Of a stretch of 64,000 nucleotides of DNA, positions 41,599-50,048 are shown one piece after another. The stretch comes from Roseovarius sp. THAF9 (GTDB taxonomy: Bacteria > Pseudomonadota > Alphaproteobacteria > Rhodobacterales > Rhodobacteraceae). The first letter of the stretch is position 1. Each line of letters begins with the position of its first letter. The notes beneath the pieces were generated by a model. It saw nothing but the letters and a program-made list of their open reading frames with translations, was not told the origin of the DNA and ran no database searches. Where the stretch lies: the NCBI RefSeq assembly GCF_009363715.1, contig NZ_CP045405.1, forward strand, positions 1 through 64,000, given 5' to 3'. The translations under genes and the position numbers were made by a program.

Positions 41599-42395
41599 AC
41601 TCTCTTAGGCTACTGCTGAAACACACCCCTTTATGGGTCAGAGTAGAAACAGATAGACCAGCAACGGCGCAGGTAACTTGCGAACCCCAAAAGGCGAGCG
41701 GATCGATCGCGGGACACTACCTTCTGAAGCTCGCTCTATTGCACGGAGGAGGCGTTAGCGTGGCGGAGGACGTAGCGGCCAATCATTTCCCCGCTTCCTG
41801 TCCTGAGAGACACATCAATCCCGATGCCACCTTTTGTATCTCCTATGGATCAACTGAACCGCTAATCGAAGCGCATGCGGCGATAGCCTGGTGGGAATAC
41901 CTACGCATGTTCCTCCTTCATCAGGAGTATGCGCGGAAGTATGGAGTGTGGCCTCTTGAAGGAGGTCTTTCTCACGGGGACGCGGCGCGGATTCAGGAAA
42001 AAATGGAAGAGCTGGCTGCTCCATTGGGTTGGAAAGAAGAGATCCTAGTCGGCATGTTCCGCGGGAAGGGCTGGTTGGCCAACTCCTTACCCAAGGCATC
42101 TCACCGCTTGGATCGATTGCTCAATTCTAGAACTCCTTGCCCGAGGGGATGCACGCGTCAGGCCGACAGCAATCGTTCGATTGTTTGCCGTCCAGTAGAC
42201 ACCGACCGAGAGATGACAGGTGGGAAACCGATCCTAAGGGCAGAGTGTCCAAACAGATCTGCACTAGAGCGCATTGCTTTACTGGAGCACAGGCGTCGCA
42301 AGGCGCAGCACGACTTTATCCAGGATATTTGTAAGGATGCGCCCAAGTGTTGTGGGACGATGAAATACTGCCCTCTGGCCAAATCGAGTTCGTGA
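41595..42395 (+). CDS. E2-like cysteine-rich protein coupled to the cyclase
   Basis: The 266-residue protein resembles the bacterial E2 domain-associated cysteine-rich family. The N-terminal half has NHFPASCPERHINPDATFCI (Cys69, His73, Asn75, Cys81), like the H-x-N...C pattern around the active cysteine of prokaryotic ubiquitin-conjugating (E2) folds, followed by WWEYLRMFLLHQEYARKYG. The C-terminal half is rich in cysteines (182, 186, 198, 218, 246, 252, 253, 259) likely to bind zinc. It overlaps the cyclase stop by four bases. In type II CBASS, E2-type enzymes prime the cyclase; a similar role here is inference. No E1 or ubiquitin-like gene is adjacent. Confidence 0.68.
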   Translation: MNSLRLLLKHTPLWVRVETDRPATAQVTCEPQKASGSIAGHYLLKLALLHGGGVSVAEDVAANHFPASCPERHINPDATFCISYGSTEPLIEAHAAIAWWEYLRMFLLHQEYARKYGVWPLEGGLSHGDAARIQEKMEELAAPLGWKEEILVGMFRGKGWLANSLPKASHRLDRLLNSRTPCPRGCTRQADSNRSIVCRPVDTDREMTGGKPILRAECPNRSALERIALLEHRRRKAQHDFIQDICKDAPKCCGTMKYCPLAKSSS

Positions 42396-42405
42396 CCGGT
42401 ACCCG

Positions 42406-43482
42406 TCATCGCCGCCCCAACCTAGCCAACCGGGCCAGTTGCGCCAGCATTCGAGACCCGGCCCCCGATGATCCTGTGCCGCTTGCTTGCCCCGTCTGTC
42501 CCATGCCTTGCCGCACCGGCATCTGCTGCACGCCGAAGAACTGCCGCGCCTTGAGGGCTGCGTATTCCGCGCCACTTGCCCCGCCGATCAAGTAGCGATT
42601 GTAGGCCTGCTGGCTGCCCATTGCAGCGCGGGCGAAGCTGTAGCCGCCGCCGAGGCCACCGGAGAGGGCGGGCATCATGATGTTTCCCGAGATCGCACGG
42701 ATGATGAAGGGCGTTGCGATGATGAAGCCCTTGGCCATGAGCACCATCATGAAGAAGGGGATGAGCGCGCCGATGTTTGAGGCCCCTTCGGGATCGCCTA
42801 GTTCACCGATGAGCGCGGAGGAAACGCCTGTGATCGTTGCGAACACGCCTGCGACGACGATGGGATAAAGCGCAAAGGAAACCAGTGCCGACAGCCAGCG
42901 CGCGAAATAATCCTTGGTGACCTCGAAGAGGGTCAGGAAAACCATCACCGGGGCAATCCCGATCAGAAGGGCGATCATCAGGCGCGAGGCCACGAGGATG
43001 AAGGCGGCCAGCCCGCCGAGGATTGAGAGTAGAAGAACACCCACTATGTCGAGCATGGCCCCGGCCATCCAGTTAAGTTCTGATCCGGCGGCATTGAGGT
43101 AGTCGCCGAGTTCCGCGATCAGCCGGTCGAATTCTTCCGCAAAGGTACCAGAAGGGCCGGGAGTTCCACCACCGACCGAGGCGACAAGCGCGCCCGCAAT
43201 GTTGTCGATGCCGGCCAGGATAGCGGAAGAGAGGGCGTTGAACTGCACCCAGTTGGTCGCGAATATCCCAATCAACCCGATCTTGACCGCGAGCCAGAAG
43301 GCCGTGCGCCCGTCCATCGCCCTGTACTGGTAGATCATGTTCAGGAAGACAAGGATCACCACGAGCGTTGTTCCCAGAACCAGGAGCGTGCCAACCGTTG
43401 CCGCGACGGCTCCGAATTGGGTTTCGGCGGCGGTGTCGAGATAGTCCTGGGAGGTTTCAACGAAGTAGGTGACGACGCTCAT
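42406..43482 (-). CDS. virB6: VirB6/TrbL-like inner-membrane channel protein
   Basis: VirB6 forms the inner-membrane core of the type IV secretion channel. The 358-residue protein has about six membrane helices, including FGAVAATVGTLLVLGTTLVV, an AFWLAVKIGLIGIFATNWVQ helix with the conserved tryptophan, and ALVSFALYPIVVAGVFATIT, and a polar glycine-rich C-terminus. It is the last gene of the virB operon, whereas in classical operons it follows virB5. Its 3' end stops 10 bp from the end of the convergent E2-like gene, which marks the right border of the defence island. Confidence 0.92.
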   Translation of the reverse strand: MSVVTYFVETSQDYLDTAAETQFGAVAATVGTLLVLGTTLVVILVFLNMIYQYRAMDGRTAFWLAVKIGLIGIFATNWVQFNALSSAILAGIDNIAGALVASVGGGTPGPSGTFAEEFDRLIAELGDYLNAAGSELNWMAGAMLDIVGVLLLSILGGLAAFILVASRLMIALLIGIAPVMVFLTLFEVTKDYFARWLSALVSFALYPIVVAGVFATITGVSSALIGELGDPEGASNIGALIPFFMMVLMAKGFIIATPFIIRAISGNIMMPALSGGLGGGYSFARAAMGSQQAYNRYLIGGASGAEYAALKARQFFGVQQMPVRQGMGQTGQASGTGSSGAGSRMLAQLARLARLGRR

Positions 43483-43494
43483 GGGGGATCAGCC

Positions 43495-43908
43495 TTACCA
43501 ATTGCCCGCGGCTTCGCAGATGGCCTTGGCGGCAGGGCGGGCGGCGTTGGCGCGGCGGTTGTAGGCGTCCGAGGCCTGCAGCATCTCCCATCGTTTGTCA
43601 CTCGCGTGGACCTCGCGAAACACCGCCTCGGCAGCGTCCCAGGGCGGGAACTGGATTTCACAGTCGCAACCACCGGTCTCGACGATGCGCTCCATATTCT
43701 GGGCGCGGTAGATATCCTGGACCAACACGCGCTGATAGGCTTGGCGCAGAGGAACATCTTGCATCCAGACGGGCTCAGCGGGCCGGTCCGGACAGACATT
43801 GAAGCTGCGATCGAGTGTCGGAACCAGGTTGGGCTCGGCGAAGGCGGGGACAGCCGGTAGGCTCAGGGCCACTCCGGTCAAAGCAAGGGTTAGCCGTGCC
43901 AGCCTCAT
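43495..43908 (-). CDS. Small exported cysteine-containing protein of the virB operon
   Basis: The 137-residue product begins with a signal peptide, MRLARLTLALTGVALSLPAV then PAFA. The mature part has cysteines in FNVCPDRP, GGCDCEIQF and AICEAAG, suggesting disulphides in the periplasm. No family is recognised. It lies between virB6 and the DUF4177 gene with an ATGA-type overlap upstream, so it is part of the transfer operon and may be a channel accessory or entry-exclusion factor (inference). Confidence 0.8.
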   Translation of the reverse strand: MRLARLTLALTGVALSLPAVPAFAEPNLVPTLDRSFNVCPDRPAEPVWMQDVPLRQAYQRVLVQDIYRAQNMERIVETGGCDCEIQFPPWDAAEAVFREVHASDKRWEMLQASDAYNRRANAARPAAKAICEAAGNW

Positions 43909-44099
43909 GCCGTGGCTCCAGCGGGCATGGTTTCGCGCTTCAGGAAAACGGTGTGCCCGATATTGGCGAACTCCGAGGAGCTGATTGACACCACCTCCCA
44001 GCCTTCGGCCCCCTTCATATTCAGGCTGGCCTGCATGTCGGCAAGACTCGTCTTGCGGGTCATGGGAAAGCTGAGGATGTCATATTCAAAGGTCTTCAT
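43905..44099 (-). CDS. DUF4177 small protein
   Basis: The 64-residue protein [20 protein letters not shown] and QASLNMKGAEGWEVVSISSS fits the DUF4177 pattern (strand, helix, LN..G.EGWE.V, strand). It is a small alpha/beta protein of unknown function. It overlaps the ends of virB11 and of the next gene by four bases each, so it is translated as part of the virB operon. It has no signal peptide and is probably cytoplasmic. Confidence 0.82.
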   Translation of the reverse strand: MKTFEYDILSFPMTRKTSLADMQASLNMKGAEGWEVVSISSSEFANIGHTVFLKRETMPAGATA

Positions 44100-45082
44100 T
44101 GGGAAGCTCCGATTTGGTCTGCGCCGGGGAGGTAGAATTCTGTGATGCCGCGCCTGCCGTCGTGGCGACCGGCCTGGATGATCACGTCGATGGAATTTTC
44201 GATGTACTGGATCATATCGGCATAGGTCATCGGTATCTCGGTTTTGAGCGCCGCGATGGCCAGACGCTGCACGGCAAGTTGAGGGGTTTCGGCATGGAGC
44301 GTGGTCATGGAGCCGCCATGGCCGGTGTTGATGGCTTCGAGAAAGGTCATGGCCTCCTTGCCGCGCACCTCGCCGAGGATGATCCGGTCGGGGCGCATCC
44401 GCAGCGTTGCGGTGAGCAGCACATCGGCGGTCTGGAACTCCGCGTCGCGATTGGCGATGAGAGTCACGGCATTTGGCTGAGTCGGCAGAAGCTCAGCCGC
44501 TTCCTCGATGGTGATGATGCGTTCCTCGGACGGCACGTGGGAGAGGATCTTACGCGCAGCCACGGTTTTGCCAGTGGAGGTACCACCCGAGACGATCATG
44601 TTGAGCTTGTTTTCGACGCAGAAGGCCAACGCATCGTCGATGACGCCTGCAGCCATGACCTCGCGCAGTTCGCAGGTTTTCTCGAGGCGGAGTTCTTCAA
44701 GCTTTCGTTCCTTGCCATAGAGAAAATCGATCGCGATTCCGTCGAGCGGCAAGCTTGAAAAGAACCGCAGGCTGATCGACATGGCGGACAACACGGCGGG
44801 AGGGGTGATGACCTGAGCGCGGATCGGCCGCCCCTTGTAGGTGATCGAGACAGAGACGATCGGGCGGTCCTTGCTCATGGTTGTGTTGGCGGATGAGGCG
44901 ATCTGATTTCCGAGGTCCTTCACCTCCATCGCCGTGAGCTTTTGGTCCAACGCCCGCATGAAATGATCCCCCTGGAACTCGCCCCAGCAGCTGCCGTCAG
45001 GGTTGATGCAGATCTCGATGACATCATCGCGTGCGGCGGCGTCGATCCGGTCAAGCGAGGTCTGGAGATAGCTCAGCGACAT
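44096..45082 (-). CDS. virB11: VirB11 secretion ATPase
   Basis: VirB11 is the hexameric traffic ATPase that works with VirB4 and VirD4. The 328-residue protein has the N-terminal domain and a C-terminal RecA-like domain with Walker [19 protein letters not shown] (near residue 167), the Asp box [10 protein letters not shown], Walker [16 protein letters not shown], and the His box [14 protein letters not shown]. It lies four bases downstream of virB10 and overlaps the DUF4177 gene. Confidence 0.96.
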   Translation of the reverse strand: MSLSYLQTSLDRIDAAARDDVIEICINPDGSCWGEFQGDHFMRALDQKLTAMEVKDLGNQIASSANTTMSKDRPIVSVSITYKGRPIRAQVITPPAVLSAMSISLRFFSSLPLDGIAIDFLYGKERKLEELRLEKTCELREVMAAGVIDDALAFCVENKLNMIVSGGTSTGKTVAARKILSHVPSEERIITIEEAAELLPTQPNAVTLIANRDAEFQTADVLLTATLRMRPDRIILGEVRGKEAMTFLEAINTGHGGSMTTLHAETPQLAVQRLAIAALKTEIPMTYADMIQYIENSIDVIIQAGRHDGRRGITEFYLPGADQIGASQ

Positions 45083-45086
45083 GGGC

Positions 45087-46466
45087 TCAGAAGATCTCCA
45101 GATCGCGGTCGACCATCACCGTGACGCGCGCGCCCTGGTCAACATAGATAACGGGGCCAATGGAGAGGTAATCGCCGATCACGCTGTCCGTGGCATCGGC
45201 AAGATCATCGCCAATGTCTTCGAGAACGTCGGCGGCAGTCTCGCCCTCGACATTGGAGGCGGCGGCGTTCGGCGCGGCGGATATCAGAGAAATCAGTGCG
45301 GCAGAACCGAAACGCTCGTCAAATCTGGTATCGACATAGCCGGTCACACCGGAGCGGCCAAGTTCATCGCCCCCGAAGGAACTGATCTGGACGGTCTGGT
45401 TGTCGGGCAAGATGATACGATCCCAGGCGATGGTGACCCGGCGCTGCGCGATATCGACGCCCGAGCGATACCGCCCGATGAGACGGGACCCGCGCGGAAT
45501 CAGCAGCCGTGAGCCGTCGAAGCTGAAGACATCTTCGGAGACAACGGCACGGGTCTGGCCGGGCAGGGAGCTGTCGAGGGCGGTTTCCATGACGGCCTGG
45601 ATCATCGTGCCCTGGATGATCGTGTTCGATGGATTGGCGATAACCTCGGCCTGCGTGACCGACGTGGGCAGTGCGCCGTTCAGCACAAAATCCGTCACCT
45701 CTCCGAAGGTGCGTTCGGTCAGAGCCGTCTCATTCGCGCCCGACGTGCCACCAAAGGCGATGGTGGGCGAGGTGATGCGACTTTGCTGAAACGCGCGTTC
45801 CTCGGCTGCGCGGCGTTCGAGGTCCGCGAGCCGTCTTGCTTCCTCCTCGCGACGGAGCCGTTCTTCTTCCCGCGCGCGCAGTTCGTCCTCGGAAGGCCCC
45901 AAGGGCGCCGGGGCAGGACGATTGGCTTCGAGTTGCGCGAGTTCAAGATCCATGCGCAGTTGCTCCAATTCACGGTCGCGGGCCGTGAGCTCATCGCGAA
46001 ACTGCTGCTGCGCGGCCTCTGATGCGGTTTGCAGTGCGGCGATTTGGGCGGTCAACGAATCGATGGCTTCCGCGGCGGCCGTGTCTTCCTCGACCACCGG
46101 TTCGGGCGCGTTGCGCAATTCCTCGATTTGGGCCTGAAGGGCGGCGAGCTGCGCCAGAAGCTCAGTGTTCGGCTCGACCGGTTCTGGTGCGACAACGACC
46201 TCTTCAGTTTCCGGAGGGGGCAGCGTTTCGATGGCGCCAAACCCGTCGCCTTCGTTTTGGAACACGTCCGGCGTGGCCGTGGGCAGGGCTTCCTCTTCTT
46301 CGGGTTGGGAGAGGAGATAGAATAGGGCACCGCCCGCGCCGATCACGAGGACGACGACCAAAGCGAGCAGCGGTGAGCGCCGCGGGGCAGCGAGTCGACC
46401 TGTTCCTTTGCCTCGTTCAAGGGCGGCGAGGCGCTTTTCGAGATCTGTGTTTCCAGCGTCGCTCAT
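45087..46466 (-). CDS. virB10: VirB10 channel scaffold protein
   Basis: VirB10 spans both membranes and senses ATP use by the motor. The 459-residue protein has a short cytoplasmic start (MSDAGNTDLEKRLAALERGK), one membrane helix (LLALVVVLVIGAGGALFYLL), a long proline/glutamate-rich and coiled-coil periplasmic stretch, and the C-terminal VirB10/TrbI domain with FSFDGSRLLIPRGSRLIGRY and VTGYVDTRFDERFGSA. The ATG at 46466 gives the expected N-terminus and overlaps the virB9 stop by four bases. Confidence 0.95.
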   Translation of the reverse strand: MSDAGNTDLEKRLAALERGKGTGRLAAPRRSPLLALVVVLVIGAGGALFYLLSQPEEEEALPTATPDVFQNEGDGFGAIETLPPPETEEVVVAPEPVEPNTELLAQLAALQAQIEELRNAPEPVVEEDTAAAEAIDSLTAQIAALQTASEAAQQQFRDELTARDRELEQLRMDLELAQLEANRPAPAPLGPSEDELRAREEERLRREEEARRLADLERRAAEERAFQQSRITSPTIAFGGTSGANETALTERTFGEVTDFVLNGALPTSVTQAEVIANPSNTIIQGTMIQAVMETALDSSLPGQTRAVVSEDVFSFDGSRLLIPRGSRLIGRYRSGVDIAQRRVTIAWDRIILPDNQTVQISSFGGDELGRSGVTGYVDTRFDERFGSAALISLISAAPNAAASNVEGETAADVLEDIGDDLADATDSVIGDYLSIGPVIYVDQGARVTVMVDRDLEIF

Positions 46467-47158
46467 GAGCCTACCCCCGCTAGCGGTGTGGCCTCGATAC
46501 AGACCACCTCTTCCCCGACCCGCAGAACCCATTGCCTGTTCACGCCGGACACCCGGATCACGCCGTCCTCGGTGGCCTGCGTGTTGACTGTGCGCTCGCG
46601 GCCGTTTGCGTAGCGGAAGATCGCGGGCACCGGCGCGTTCCGCGGGAACTCAAAATACGTGAAGGTCCCGTCATCCCAGACGCGGGTCGGGGTGAACTCG
46701 GTCCGCGCGTTGGCGCCGTAATTGTAGTTTGGCGCTTGGGCCGCGATGGCACGTGTGGGCCGCGTATTGTCTTCCGGATAGCGGAACTGCACCACGTAGA
46801 AGGTTGGGCTGCGGGTCTCCTGGACGTTGAAGTAATAGCTGCGGCGGTTGGTATAGACGGTCACATTGGTATGGACGCCACGCGCGATGGGCTTGATCGC
46901 AAAGGCCTGACCGCCGGGTACACCGTCGATCTCGAAGCCTTCCGTGTCGCCTGCGATGATCGAGCGGATGCTCTCACCCTCTCCAAACTCGACCGTGGTC
47001 ACATGGGTGAGCGAGACATTGAGACGATAGACCTGGCCTTCCTGGTAGGTGGCCAGCCGCACCCGATTGTCGTTGGGCCCGCCACGGGGGATGGCTTCGG
47101 CGAAGGCGAAGCCGGGCAGCAGCACAAGCACAATTGTTACGAGGGCCTTCTTAAGCAA
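46463..47158 (-). CDS. virB9: VirB9 outer-membrane-core protein
   Basis: The 231-residue protein has a signal peptide (start LLKKALVTIVLVLLPGFAFA) and the VirB9 fold with RLATYQEGQVYRLNVSLTHV, then TTVEFGEGESI and VTVYTNRRSYYFNVQ, and the C-terminal TYFEFPRNAPVPAIF domain that binds VirB7. The TTG at 47158 is chosen because GGAG lies seven bases before it, immediately after the virB8 stop; it leaves a proper signal peptide. A longer upstream frame overlaps virB8 and is not real. Confidence 0.92.
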   Translation of the reverse strand: MLKKALVTIVLVLLPGFAFAEAIPRGGPNDNRVRLATYQEGQVYRLNVSLTHVTTVEFGEGESIRSIIAGDTEGFEIDGVPGGQAFAIKPIARGVHTNVTVYTNRRSYYFNVQETRSPTFYVVQFRYPEDNTRPTRAIAAQAPNYNYGANARTEFTPTRVWDDGTFTYFEFPRNAPVPAIFRYANGRERTVNTQATEDGVIRVSGVNRQWVLRVGEEVVCIEATPLAGVGS

Positions 47159-47159
47159 A

Positions 47160-47813
47160 CTAATTCTCCAATCTGTCGGAGCGGATGGAATATTCGAGCA
47201 CGGTGAAGCCGAAAGGATTGGTCCAGACCTCGTCGATTGAGCGGCGGGTCTCGGGGCGGAACTCGAAGAGAAGCGTGGCAGTGAAGTGGCCTGTCTGAAC
47301 GCCATTGATAGACGTCAGGCGCTTGCGCAGGCGGACCGTGGCGCGGTTTGTACCAATGCGGTTGATGCTGAGGATTTCCACGTCGAGCCGGGCATTGGGG
47401 CCATAGACGGTCGGCGGGTAATTCTCGTTGGCGCTGTTCCAGATTTGGCGCAGCCCGCTTTCGGCGGCCCCGTCCGAGCGGCGCAGAACGCTGCGTATGC
47501 GCAGATCGTTGTCGAGCTGGTTGTAGACCTCCCGATCGGTCACATAGCGGAAGACTTCCGCCTCTATGATGGCCTGGTTGGCGGTGACAGAAGTCGCGCC
47601 CACTGAGGCTTCGGGGAGTGCGAAGCCGGTAGCGGGATCATAAGGCACGACCACAGGCGGTGGATCGACATCGAGGATCGCGACAGCCGCCGCGCTCAGG
47701 CATCCGAGGATGCCGAAGATCAAACCGATGAGCCCCAGGCGCTGCCAGAGCCGTTCGCGGCGCAGAGCGCCGTAGACCAGTTCTTCCTCGATGATTTCCT
47801 GTTCACTCGCCAC
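47160..47813 (-). CDS. virB8: VirB8 inner-membrane assembly protein
   Basis: The 217-residue bitopic protein has a short cytoplasmic N-terminus, one membrane helix (LGLIGLIFGILGCLSAAAVA) and a periplasmic NTF2-like VirB8 domain with EAEVFRYVTDREVYNQLD and IWNSANENYPPTVYGP. VirB8 nucleates assembly of the inner-membrane part. It is separated from the VirB5-like gene upstream by 114 bp, the largest gap within the operon, and couples directly into virB9. Confidence 0.92.
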   Translation of the reverse strand: MASEQEIIEEELVYGALRRERLWQRLGLIGLIFGILGCLSAAAVAILDVDPPPVVVPYDPATGFALPEASVGATSVTANQAIIEAEVFRYVTDREVYNQLDNDLRIRSVLRRSDGAAESGLRQIWNSANENYPPTVYGPNARLDVEILSINRIGTNRATVRLRKRLTSINGVQTGHFTATLLFEFRPETRRSIDEVWTNPFGFTVLEYSIRSDRLEN

Positions 47814-47927
47814 GCGTCACACCTCAACTCGGCGTTTCGAAACAAGCGGCATCGGTTCTTCGCTGCCTCTCGCTGCGCTCGAACGCGAAAACCGATTTTT
47901 GATCTTGCAGGTCAATTTCTGAACGCC

Positions 47928-48740
47928 TTAATCCGCGCGCAACTCGGGCAGCGTGAAGTCCATGAAGCGCTGTTCTTCGGCGATGGTGGCGGCATCAATC
48001 ACGCCGCCTGTTCCATCACCCACGGTCTGTACGGCTTCGAGCTGCCACATGGCGACAAGCGCGATCGCCAGTTCCGCCGTCATGCGCGTGTTGAGATCGA
48101 TGCTTTCCTTCAGTTCGTCCATGTCATCGATTAGCCCAACGAGCCGGTCAACGCGTTCCAGCGACTGGCCAGCATCCTCGTAGCTGTTCTGGGCCGCCGC
48201 CGAGACAAGGGCACCGGTCGTGGCTTGCGTCGCCACACGGTTTGCTCCGGGATTGCCGCTGGTGGCCATTTCCGAAAGCGTGTCGTCGTCAAAGCCGAGA
48301 TCGGCCAGCACCCGGTCCATCTGGGTTTCGATCTCGCCCGCGCCGGAACCGGACAGGCCGGAGAAATCCCCCGTCTTGATCGCCTCGATCGTCGCAAGGA
48401 TGTCGCCGAACTCCTGGTCGAGCAGACCGTTCAAATCATCTTCCATTTCCGTGCGGATGATTTCCGGCAGTTCGGCGAGGCGGGTGAGGGCTTCGTAGGT
48501 TCGTTGCAGTTCGCCAAGTTGGTCCGTGAGCGTCGCAAGCTGTTCGCGGAGCTGCGTCAGCTGCTCGTTCTGCAGGATCTCGTCTTCGATCATCTGCCGG
48601 AGCTGCTGGATGTTTTGCGCGATGTTCTGGGTGTCGACGACGGGCACGCCTTGCGCGAAGGCAGGTGAGAGAGCTCCCAGATGCAGGCCGATCCCGAGCG
48701 TTGCGGCCAAGGCCGTTCTCAGAAACTTCCGTCCCATCAT
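47928..48740 (-). CDS. virB5: VirB5-like pilus-tip protein
   Basis: VirB5 proteins are exported minor pilins with a helical bundle. The 270-residue product has a signal peptide (MMGRKFLRTALAATLGIGLH to AFAQ) followed by a long, mostly coiled-coil region with TQNIAQNIQQLRQMIEDEIL and QLREQLATLTDQLGELQRTY, and a C-terminal MTAELAIALVAMWQLEAV helix. Pattern and position fit VirB5/TrbJ proteins. Its ATG overlaps the stop of the upstream transglycosylase gene. Confidence 0.82.
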   Translation of the reverse strand: MMGRKFLRTALAATLGIGLHLGALSPAFAQGVPVVDTQNIAQNIQQLRQMIEDEILQNEQLTQLREQLATLTDQLGELQRTYEALTRLAELPEIIRTEMEDDLNGLLDQEFGDILATIEAIKTGDFSGLSGSGAGEIETQMDRVLADLGFDDDTLSEMATSGNPGANRVATQATTGALVSAAAQNSYEDAGQSLERVDRLVGLIDDMDELKESIDLNTRMTAELAIALVAMWQLEAVQTVGDGTGGVIDAATIAEEQRFMDFTLPELRAD

Positions 48741-49891
48741 TCAATCTCCCTGATCGTGAATTCCATGAAGGCGCCTTCGGCCATGTGGGCGCTGGCCTGC
48801 GCCAGCTCTTCGGCGGAAAGCACGCGGGTCCGTGCTGCCTGAAGTCTGATGCGGGCGGCAACGAGACGTACGAGTTCGGCGCGGGCATAGGTATTGAGCG
48901 CGATGCTTTCCTGAACGTCTTCGGTTTCGGAAATCCGCTCGACGATTTCTTGGATGCGTAGGGCGGCTTGGCGGATCGCGGCGGGCGAGTTGCTGCCATA
49001 AAAGGCGGCCCCATGCCCGGTGATCGAGAGGTTGGCATTGGCCAGCAGAGCGGGGTCGATCGTGCCGAGCGCTTCGATTCCACCGATGCGGCTCAGGTAG
49101 AGATTGTAGCGTTCGGGAATGACCTGGACGTAATGCTGGGTTTCGGCAAAGGGCGGCACCCCACCATATTCGAACACGCGGCCGGGTCCGGCGTTGTAGG
49201 CCGCGAGCGCGTTGATGATGTTTCCGTCGAAGGTGTTCAGTTGCGTTGCGAGGTAACGCGCGCCGCCATGCAACTGCAGGTAGGGGCTGTCATAGTATTC
49301 CGGGTTGATGCCGAGATCGCTGGCGGTGCCCGGCATGATCTGGGTGAGGCCAAAGGCACCGACCGGAGAGCGCGCGCCGATGATGAAGCGGCTTTCCTGC
49401 CAGATGAGCGCCTGCAGCAAGGCGCGCCATTGGACAAGCGAGAGACCCGCGCGCCCCACGCCCGCAAACCCGCCGGTCTCCTGGGCCACGCGGATGATGA
49501 GCTGCTCGATGTTTTCTGCCGCATCCCCGAACATCTGCACACCGCCGGGATTGGGATCGATCTCGGCATTTCCATAGACGGCTTCAACAGAACGTGCGGG
49601 ATCACCGCTGCCGTTTTCCAACCCCGAGACCATGACCGGCAGGCCCTGGCCGCCAAAGCTGGTCTGGGCATCGAGGATGCGCTGCAGGGTTTCCAGCTGC
49701 TCGCGTTCGATTTCAGCGATGAGTTCGCGCAAGGCGAGCTTGTCGGACTGGATGGCGAGGTCAACCTCGCGATCGCCGGTCTCGACGATATCGCGTGCGG
49801 TCAGCCCGCTGTCATTGGTCGGCACACCTTGGGACAAGGCGATGCCGGGGAGCAGGCAAAGGGCCAGGATATGAGGCAGCCTAGACCTCAA
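48737..49891 (-). CDS. Lytic transglycosylase fused to a helical C-terminal domain
   Basis: The 384-residue protein starts at a TTG (49891) with a signal peptide (MRSRLPHILALCLLPGIALS), then a helical segment, and a soluble lytic transglycosylase domain with ALIWQESRFIIGARSPVGAF, GLTQIMPGTASDLG and [14 protein letters not shown]. The glutamate in WQESRF is the likely catalytic acid. The C-terminal 90 residues are helical and resemble the end of the neighbouring VirB5-like protein (YARAELVRLVAARIRLQ). It would open peptidoglycan for channel assembly. It is the second transglycosylase in this operon. Confidence 0.9.
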   Translation of the reverse strand: MRSRLPHILALCLLPGIALSQGVPTNDSGLTARDIVETGDREVDLAIQSDKLALRELIAEIEREQLETLQRILDAQTSFGGQGLPVMVSGLENGSGDPARSVEAVYGNAEIDPNPGGVQMFGDAAENIEQLIIRVAQETGGFAGVGRAGLSLVQWRALLQALIWQESRFIIGARSPVGAFGLTQIMPGTASDLGINPEYYDSPYLQLHGGARYLATQLNTFDGNIINALAAYNAGPGRVFEYGGVPPFAETQHYVQVIPERYNLYLSRIGGIEALGTIDPALLANANLSITGHGAAFYGSNSPAAIRQAALRIQEIVERISETEDVQESIALNTYARAELVRLVAARIRLQAARTRVLSAEELAQASAHMAEGAFMEFTIREIE

Positions 49892-50048
49892 CGTCGCCTA
49901 CCAATGCGCCGAGGGGCGTGAAGCTGCAATCCGGCGCGACGGGCGCCGTCGAGGCCAGGAAGGTGAAGCAATTGGCCTGCGGTTCCTTGTATTGGGCGCA
50001 AGAGGCCAAAGCGCCGAGCGCGGCGAGAAGCAACAAAATGCGTGTCAT
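49881..50048 (-). CDS. virB7: Small VirB7-like lipoprotein
   Basis: A 55-residue ORF: MTRILLLLAALGALASCAQY, then KEPQANCFTFLASTAPVAPD and CSFTPLGALVGDVEV. The lipobox LASC puts the lipidated cysteine at residue 17, and two further cysteines could form disulphides. VirB7 is a short lipoprotein that stabilises VirB9; size and operon position fit although sequence is too short for certainty. The ATG overlaps the virB4 stop by four bases, and its end overlaps the TTG start of the transglycosylase. Confidence 0.8.
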   Translation of the reverse strand: MTRILLLLAALGALASCAQYKEPQANCFTFLASTAPVAPDCSFTPLGALVGDVEV

